Source: Pempheris klunzingeri
Taxonomy: Eukaryota; Chordata; Actinopteri; Acropomatiformes; Pempheridae
Direction: 5' to 3'
Assembly: GCF_042242105.1 (NCBI RefSeq)
Contig: NW_027254967.1
Location: 62,001-126,000, forward strand
Length of the DNA stretch: 64,000 bases
The notes beneath the pieces were generated by a model. The model made no database searches. It was given only the letters and a program-made list of their open reading frames with translations, and was not told the DNA's origin. Positions 56,985 through 64,000 of the stretch are shown one piece after another. The translations under genes were made by a program, and so were the position numbers. Position 1 is the stretch's first letter, and each line of letters begins with the position of its first letter.

Positions 56985-59900
56985 CCAGTCTGCAGGTCTG
57001 TGTAAGAGTGTGTGAACCACCTTCCATTCAGTGCTGGCCTCCAGTCTGTAGCGTATCTGATATTTGGCCTGAAAAAGGATGTCCTTGAGCTCGGGGGGGC
57101 TGGTCCAGCGGACCGTCAGCTGGTCCTCGAGGTCGCCGACACGACTCACCTGCACGTTGGCAGGAGGGTCAGTGGTCACTGCATGGACAAGGACACGTGT
57201 TAAAAAGTTTAGATACAGCAGATGTAGCATATGTGGGGCAATGGTACAGGAAGCATGAGGTCTGAATGACCTCCAGAGAGAAACATGAAACCAACAGAGA
57301 GTATTGTGGGTACCAAGCCGACTAAGACTTATATTTAATTAAGTTTTTTAATGTTTTTGTACAAATTGTACAGATGAATTCCTGAAAGAAAGTGCAACAA
57401 AGTGAGACAATAATCATCAGTATTATCAAGTCTTTCAGCTCTTCTCTCTGACTGACCTGAAAGCAATGAACAAAGAAGGTCAGTCAGTGAAACCTATAAC
57501 GAAAATAGCAATGGAAATCCTTTATGCCAGAATTGTAGTGGAAGTTATGAAGACAATAATTACATGTAATGTAAGTCAAGCCGGATCCTTTTAAAAGAAC
57601 AAATGAAGGTAAATTGTGATTCTACTATACAGTTTTGTTTCTTTAGATTTACATATGAAGAAATTATACACAATAGTGATTCTGAGGTTGTAGAATATTG
57701 AGGAAAAATAATTACAAACAAACAAAAACTACAAACAACAAGAGAGAGAGGGAGAGACAAAGTACTAGTAAGAAATGAATAAAACAGCTGATTACATAAA
57801 TCCTTTTATAGGATATAGAAGAAGAAGAAGAAGAAGAAGTGCTTACTGACAGTTTGAGGATACATGAAGCCAATATAGAAACAACAACCAGGGGCCATAA
57901 ATAAGCACACACCTGAATGTATGTATGTGTGTGTGTGTGTGTATTGCTCTCCTTATTAATAGGAACTGCAGCTCTGTATTATTCAAATAAATACATATTT
58001 ATTGTTTCATGCCTTAAAATGGCTTTCTGCCAATAATGTCTGTATCACAAAGTAGGACAAGCAGTTTTAAAAACTTTCAGCATTTATCAGGCGAGGAGGC
58101 TCAAATGAAAGATGTGATCCAGTTGAATTATGGGAAGTGTAGGCTCTAGTGTTTTTTTTTTATTTTGACGCATTCTGGAGACTAAAGGTCCAGATAGCTT
58201 TAACAGTGCTGCTTTGATTTTAACCAGTAACACTTTAAAGTACAAAGAAACACTAAAATATTTTTTCTTCTGATCTTCTTTACCACACTGTCAAACCATT
58301 CATGCTATTCTACTGTATAAAGCTTGTGCACGTGAATAGTCTTGACATACTGTAAATCAATACGAGCAAACATGCTTACACAGAGTAAATACTTGTAAGC
58401 TGTGAGCAAAAGAAATACAAATAAAGTCAATAAGTATTTTCCAGAGATCCATCACCTTTGAACATCTACATGTACAGAAGTTGACATAAAAAGGTCCTCT
58501 ACAGACTGTCTGGCAGACTTTGGTTCAGGTCACTCTGTTCTTCCTGTAGAGAGTGTGCCAGTATTAAACAAAACATTTTACGTACTGCAATAAAGGCAGC
58601 AAACAAATCAAGTGCTTTAAAGGATGGAGGGACGGCAGCACGAGAGACAAAGAGAGGAATTTATTAAATGTCTTGTAAAAGAGTTTCCTGCTGCTTCGGG
58701 AAGACCTCCCTTCTGCTATGTGATGTTGTTTTTAAGTTGATGTGCTTTATTTGCTCTATTGCTTTCAGATCAAGGGAGAGAGAGGCAAAAACGTAGCCAG
58801 AACAAATACTCTCCGAGTTTATTGACGCAGTGCTGTGCATCATACATATGGTGATGCCCCTCCTTCTCTTTCAACCCACTTGCAGCTCCAAGTTATCTGT
58901 CCTCGGTGTGCAGCGAGGATGAATGGAGGGAGAGGATGCTCAGTCATGGCCAATATACCCAGCTCTCTGAATGTGGCGCTCACTGGAGGCCAGAACACTG
59001 CACTATTGTATTAGAGCCGGAGAAATATCTGCTGCTGCTCGTACATCACAACCTAAATTTTCTTGTTGAGAAGCTTGTGAAGCCTTTACCTGAGTGGTGG
59101 TTAACTTTTACAGCAAAACAGTTTGAGTTTGAGAGTTGCAGCCTGAAACTGAACTGAATGCTGTTATAGAGGAGAGAGGAGAGGAGAGGAGAGGAGAGGA
59201 GAGGAGAGGAGAGGAGAGGAGAGGAGAGGAGAGGAGAGGAGAGGAAAAGAAAAGAAAGGAAAGGAAAGAACATTACAGGACAGAAAATGAAATTGTTGTG
59301 TTGATTGGCCTCATTTGCGTACCCACCTACATCGAGGATGTCCAGGGTGGTGATGTCAGAGGTGGCAGAGCCCAGCTGATTGGCTGCTTCCACCCAGATC
59401 TCATAGGGGGTGAAGAGGGCGAGGTTGCGGGGGATGTGGCAGGAGTAACGCTGCTTCCCTGTGCTGTAACTCTCACACTCCTTCTCCCTGCCGTACCACC
59501 TGGACGGACACACAGCAAAGGTTTGCTCCTAAAAAGGCAGACTGACTGTTTTTAACAGTGTGTGAACAAGCACAACAAACACAGTGCAGCCTCTGAGTGC
59601 AGTGTGTGCTGCACATGATTAACTGTGCGCGGCACTGGTCTACCTGAGTGGTGTTGGACGAGGTGATCACCTGTGAGCTGCAGCAGGTCTGGGGCGCTCA
59701 CCTCAATTTGTACTTGAGGGTGTATTTGGTTGGGATGTGGGTCTCACCCCGCCCCCCAGGGCTCCACCTGCAGCTCAGGTCCTTCGCGTTGCGGGACCAA
59801 CATGTTAAGTTCACCGGCTTTTCTGGAGGCACTAGACAGAAAAGAAACACATTTTAAAAAGAGACAAGAGGCAAACAACCCATGTAAACAAAGTGGGGCA

Positions 59901-62721
59901 AAGAGTGAAGTCAATAAAATACTATACAGCGAAGCTATTTCATTTGAATTGAATTCTGAAATTTAAGAGATAGAAAGCAGCATGCGGTCAGTTTCCTTTC
60001 CAATCATGTGAAACACCATGAAGCCAATGCATTGAAAAAAAAGATTAGTTATACAACAAACTACAATCAAAAAGGCTTTTATGTGGAACTAAAAATAAAA
60101 AGCATAAAAAAAGCGTTTTTGTGTGTGAGGTTTCATAAGCTTTTGATATCAAGATCCAGCCAAATAGATACTTGTTGTGCAGAACTTTTAACTGTATCTT
60201 TTTACCTGTATGGCAACCTTTTAAGATTTCTTATTTTATGAAATCCCACCGTATCTTCATTGACTATAGGAATCTAAATAAATGTAAAATTTGTTATTAA
60301 TCCACAGGCCTTTACAGCATATTCATTCACAGGGTTTGTGTGTCCTTGTATATTGACAGTAGCACAGAAAACATCCCCCAGAGAGGAAATCTCATTAATC
60401 CACTCTCTCACTGAGACGTCTGCACAGACAGGACTTACTGCCCACATAGAGACATGAGCCGGCCAGGACGTGGCCATCTGCTCCGTGACACACCAGGTTG
60501 TCTCCAGTCTGCTGCTGGGAGCCGTTGAGGGTGTGAAGGGTGACGCTTAGGGTGTCAGGACTCAGCACGCTGTAGGTGCTGCTGGGCAGACACATCCCGT
60601 TTAGCGTCCAGTACAGCGTGCTGGCGTGGACGCCGAGCTCAGGGGGCAACGTGCACGTGGCTGTCAGACTGGAGCCAATAAGAAGGACGGGATCCTGAGG
60701 GGAGATCACTGCTACGTCTGGGTGGTGGACACACACACACACACACACACATCATGTCATTATCCATCACAAGTTCTGAGACTTCAAAATACTCATTTGA
60801 TTCGACCAAATGCCCAAAATACTTAGAAATTACTTTACAAAAACATAAAACTAGGAAACGCTGCACATCCACCACATTTAAGACACTGGAACCTGCAAAT
60901 GTGTTGGATTTTTTGTTTGTTGAATGACCTAAATGATCAGCTACTTCATTATGATTATGTCTCTTTAATGACTACATGTTTGATAATTGTTTGAACACTA
61001 ATTTGACTGATTGTTGAATGTAAATTTGTTGCCGTTGATCCTGTGATTTCACCTTTTTCACAGCTTCTTCAGTAAATTTAGTGCTGACATTGTGCAGAGG
61101 TCCATTACGTTTTAGTAAGATTTTATTCTGCTATGCACCTATTACACCTTCTATGTTACGTTCACCAGATGTGAATTAGTTTATACATATTTCTGAGGGT
61201 ACTATAAACAAAAATGTGATAGTCACCAAAGCTACAAAATATGTTCATGTTTTCCCAAAAAGACCATTTTCATGTACATTCTAGGTTTTAGCTCCCTCTC
61301 AGCCATTAACTTTCACTGATTTGACCCTCAGTAAAATGCATTAGGCTTGGGTTAGTCTGTGCAGTTTGATTTAAGTGACTTCTTGCCAACTCTAAGAAAA
61401 CTTTGTTTGTGTGAGGAGGAAGAGTAGCAGCAGTAGCAGCAGCACTGCTCCACAACAGAGCAGGAGCTCAGCACATATTTATGACCCAGTGATGAAATGG
61501 ATTTATGGAGCCTCTGTAAGATCAGTCAGAGAGGTCACACCGGTTAGTTGGTAAAGTCCCTGAACGCTTTTCCATACCACGACTCCTCTTGGACTTAAAG
61601 TTTACCTTCATGATTGATTTCCATGAGAGCCCCTCGGCTCCCTGTCTGAATGTTACCACTGGGCTCCTTCCTCACAGAGATACGAGGGTTAACGTGCAGA
61701 GTTTTATTAACCGTGCTCCAGGTGGGCGGTGGACAAGCTTTCCAACATATGTGCCACTGCGCTGTTTCCAGCCTCACTGTATTCAGTGACGTTTAATATG
61801 AAGAAAAATGAACAAACTTAAAAGTGTAAGAAGGACGAGGGCTTTCACCTTTGGCCCTCAGTGAGTTGGATTCAACATCAGACATAATGTTATGTATGAA
61901 ATATACATGACAAAAATAAACATACATGTGCTTAGAGTGTTTTTTTTATCACACGTAAAAAGAAGCTACTTGCAGATCATTTTCTCAGTCTTATGATGAT
62001 AAATCTCTGCACAGTAATAACTAATATTGTCAGCCTGCATTTCCTTCATGCAACACTGTATATTTCAATCCGTCTCATCAGCTTGATCACCGCCACGTCT
62101 AATAAGTCTTGTTCTCAGTCTAATCCAACATTAGCTACACAATCACATCTAATGATTACTCTCATAATAATGTGGCGTCTCTGCATCTGAAACCATTAGG
62201 CTGTAATTTGTGTTATTGCTGAGAGTACATTATTAGTTGGGTACAGTGCAATCTAATCAAAAGGCTATAATACTCAACAAATAAATAAGCATATTATTAA
62301 TTATCATATTATCTTTGTCAACTGAGATTTTATTCAAGCTGTTGGTAGATATAGGAATTGTTGTCAGAAATGTATGAGCTAAAACAAATATATAATAGAT
62401 TTTATAAACTCTCACCTAAAATCAACTAGTCAGATTGTAAGTTTTCTGTGATTTCTGCAAACACTTTAGTTCTTAATTTGGCAGGTATTTAATTCACATC
62501 ATTAGACAAAAAAAAGACATTTCCATTTGATAATTGTATCTATGAACACTTTCCACAAAAATGCACTATATTGATATATCACTATACTGTGATGTCTGTC
62601 TGTCTGTCTGTCTGTCAGAAGTTTGGTACTTACGTGCCGAGGACAGAAACACATGTGGAACCAACAGGAAGAGGAGAACCGTGAAGGAAACCATGGTTCT
62701 CTCAGCTGGATTTCTGCTCAT
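54131..62721 (-). CDS. crlf1: Cytokine receptor-like factor 1 (CRLF1), 7 exons found, last exon missing
   Basis: Secreted soluble receptor that pairs with CLCF1 to signal through CNTFR/gp130/LIFR. Minus-strand exons: 62721-62634, 60717-60439, 59831-59702, 59499-59327, 57178-57021, 55978-55810, 54312-54131; all junctions stay in frame. Signal peptide [20 protein letters not shown]; the Met at 62694 has a strong Kozak context, with an in-frame Met nine codons upstream at 62721. An Ig-like domain starts [20 protein letters not shown]. The first FN3 domain has the cytokine-receptor cysteines ([15 protein letters not shown]), the next [20 protein letters not shown]. The WSXWS motif reads WSGWS in exon 6. 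The C-terminal block [16 protein letters not shown] and [17 protein letters not shown] matches human CRLF1, which then has 18 more residues. 384 residues from 62694. Whether it is fish copy a or b is undecided. Confidence 0.9.
54315..54360. repeat. (GGAGA)n tract at a crlf1 splice acceptor
   Basis: GGAGA/GGGGA pentamers on the + strand, i.e. a pure pyrimidine tract on the minus strand that leads directly into crlf1 exon 7 (acceptor just above 54312). Confidence 0.9.
54790..54910 (-). repeat. Dispersed repeat, family A, reverse orientation, in crlf1 intron
   Basis: 'caatgattgtttcgcctata', 'aaatgtaaaaataataact' and 'cccatcacaactcatcagag' correspond to the reverse complement of the 34918-35100 copy. 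Lies between crlf1 exons 7 and 6. Confidence 0.5.
56680..56860 (-). repeat. Dispersed repeat, family A (degenerate), in crlf1 intron
   Basis: 'ctgattaatcacttattgtc' at one end, then AT-rich sequence with 'gttaataacatcaaaaa'. Word order weakly follows the reverse complement of family A. Low certainty. Confidence 0.3.
56943..56981. repeat. (TG)19 microsatellite in crlf1 intron
   Basis: Perfect 39-bp run, about 40 bp beyond the donor side of crlf1 exon 5 (lower end 57021). Confidence 0.95.
57250..58860 (-). other. crlf1 intron between exons 4 and 5, no other feature
   Basis: AT-rich intronic sequence without supportable coding frames; only short microsatellites. Confidence 0.7.
57823..57838. 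repeat. (GAA)5 trinucleotide run
   Basis: Short gaagaagaa run in a crlf1 intron; a short (GT)n run lies near 57925-57942. Confidence 0.85.
59168..59270. repeat. (GGAGA)n polypurine tract in crlf1 intron
   Basis: About 78 bp of near-perfect GAGGA pentamers, then a diverged (aagga)n tail. It sits about 60 bp beyond the donor of crlf1 exon 4 (lower end 59327). Confidence 0.95.
60729..60750. repeat. (CA)n microsatellite at crlf1 exon 2 acceptor
   Basis: Perfect CA run (TG/GT on the transcribed strand) about 12 bp upstream of the crlf1 exon 2 acceptor. Confidence 0.9.
60760..62630 (-). other. crlf1 intron 1, about 1.9 kb, no other feature
   Basis: AT-rich intronic sequence between the signal-peptide exon and the Ig exon. 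Contains a short gca/gta repeat near 61425-61450 and a (tctg)n run at 62595-62617. No exon or RNA gene seen. Confidence 0.7.
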
Positions 62722-63280
62722 GTTCCTCCCTCTCTGCCCTGTCTTGTTTTCCAGGATGTGGAGAGCAGACAGAAGTGAGAAGATGCAGGAGGAACGGTGC
62801 TGCTTCACTCCTCTCAGATCAAATGTTGGTCTTCAGTGAAAGTCAGGAGACCAAAGTGACTGAAACATGAGGTCTGCTCTGCTTTTAAACTCCACTGTGC
62901 GCCTGCTGCTGCTGCTGCTGCTGCTGAGACACTCAGGTTCATGTTTGCTCCTCCCCTGTTTTCCAGTCATTAGTGCTCCCCAATTTGTCCCCTCCCTGAC
63001 ACACACCCACAGCACACAACACTCACTCACACACACACAGAAAGTCATGGTAAGACAAAATTTGAATTCAACGTTACACACTTGCTGTACTTTCCTCACC
63101 TGCCTCAGTTGAGGCAGACAGTGTATCAGTGTATTTTGCACTCATGAGAACACTTTTGTACTTTTTGATGATTTAAGCTTAATGGTCAGAGTCGAATAAA
63201 GATATTTTCTCTTATAATATAATATAATTTAATATAACACAATACAATACAATAAGGCAGTGTTATGTAGCTAAGTGCAT
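62722..63280 (-). promoter_or_regulatory. crlf1: crlf1 5' UTR / upstream flank (approximate)
   Basis: Sequence immediately upstream of the crlf1 start codons. It contains a (ctg)n run at about 62909-62928 and a short (ca)n stretch near 63028-63040. No TATA box or CpG island is obvious, so the promoter placement rests on position alone. Confidence 0.3.
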
Positions 63281-63640
63281 TTGCAAGTACAGTACTTGAA
63301 AGCAATTCTAAAGTACTTTCACTTGACTTGAATAGTTCCATTTTGTGCTACTTTATACTCCACTTCATTAAATTACTACCTCTGCTGCAGTTACATTAAG
63401 ATTTTACATGTAAATATGCGACATAAATTATTTCTGTTGAAGAAGTAGATTGACTAGTTTTAAATGAATGCGCACTGTTACATAACAGTATATGCATTCA
63501 TGAAAATTAGCTCCACGTCAGCTACAACATCAAATTGCTGTTACATTAATCAATAACACTGCTCCAGTGATATCTAATAATCTGATTTTCTGCATAATGA
63601 GGGCTTTTACTTTTGGTAGTCCACTTTAAGTGCAGTTTGC
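63280..63640 (+). repeat. Dispersed repeat fragments, family B
   Basis: Words 'agtacagtacttgaaagc', 'gtactttcacttgacttga', 'tccattttgtgctacttta' and 'agggcttttacttttggta' resemble the copy at 11330-11815. Upstream, 63216-63255 is an aatataa/caata low-complexity run. Confidence 0.5.
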
Positions 63641-63869
63641 CTTAAGTTGAATGTTATAACTCTTATAACTGAGGATGTTGGCACTGTTGTGGCCTATTTC
63701 TGCTTTTCTGCTGCTGACAGCTTCCAGTTTATGTTTAACCATTATAATATATATACTGTACAACATCCATGTAATGTTCACAGTACTCATAATGACAATC
63801 ATCACTGTCACTTTGATTTCTATTCTTTTCTTAGCACTTTATGAGCGAGGAAACAATGACAACACACTA

Positions 63870-64000
63870 ACAGAGAACAATCAAGGCTGTACAGAGGGTG
63901 GTGAAAACCATCCACCTCCACACCCAGCGGAGCAGGAAGGAGGCCAACAGGATCATCAAAATTAGCCCAGTCACAAACTGCTGTTTCTGTTTCTGTACAT
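63870..64000 (+). pseudogene. LINE-like reverse-transcriptase C-terminal remnant (runs off the window)
   Basis: One + strand frame reads LQRVVKTIHLHTQRSRKEANRI, a charged, Arg/Lys-rich stretch reminiscent of the region after the polymerase domain in fish non-LTR retrotransposon ORFs, where an RLQxVV(K/R)T motif precedes KANxII. The frame appears decayed downstream. It is cut by the window edge. Family not determined. Confidence 0.4.

Noticed and set aside
62867..63112. Plus-strand frame starting [20 protein letters not shown], looking like a signal peptide
   Set aside because: The leucine run comes from a (CTG)n repeat in the crlf1 5' flank, and the rest includes a low-complexity CA stretch; no homology and no downstream exon seen.

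Overview
The window is vertebrate nuclear DNA, almost certainly from a ray-finned (teleost) fish. The evidence is intron-split genes with GT-AG boundaries, an AT-rich background with many (CA)n, (GA)n and (GGAGA)n microsatellites, and several dispersed repeats of a kind I associate with fish genomes. There are no bacterial or organellar features. Five protein genes can be read. I found no tRNA, rRNA or CRISPR array.

Layout: (1) 1-10869 holds no recognisable exon and is most likely the end of a long 5' intron of the Notch gene. (2) 10870-29038 (+) carries 33 exons of a Notch receptor. Signal peptide and first half of EGF 1 are missing; everything from EGF 1 to the stop codon is present. The exons join in frame to about 2,453 codons. 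Most diagnostic positions say notch3, but the C-terminal tail resembles NOTCH2 and the full set of 36 EGF repeats is kept. The 3' UTR runs to about 31175. (3) 32020-41470 (+) is slc35a3, a Golgi UDP-GlcNAc transporter gene with seven coding exons (328 aa). (4) 41490-46937 (-) is a fam78b-like gene with two coding exons (262 aa), convergent with slc35a3. (5) 49282-51696 (+) is rex1bd, with five exons (150 aa). (6) 54131-62721 (-) is crlf1, a secreted class I cytokine-receptor-like factor; seven exons were found and the last short exon was not. Flanking sequence follows to 64000 and ends in a LINE-like reverse-transcriptase remnant.

The genes do not form a pathway. The gene order is interesting because, from general knowledge of the human map, REX1BD-CRLF1 and NOTCH3 lie on 19p13 while SLC35A3 and FAM78B lie on chromosome 1. 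The window therefore looks like one member of the Notch paralogon that kept genes now scattered in mammals. SLC35A3 supplies UDP-GlcNAc in the Golgi, which is also the donor used by Fringe enzymes on Notch EGF repeats, but the adjacency is probably coincidental.

I found no wholly new biological system. The items most worth a second look are: a phase-compatible exon starting MGCCCC upstream of rex1bd; the mosaic notch2/notch3 character; splice acceptors whose pyrimidine tract is a microsatellite; a hairpin in a notch3 intron; and multi-copy repeat families, one member of which abuts an slc35a3 exon.
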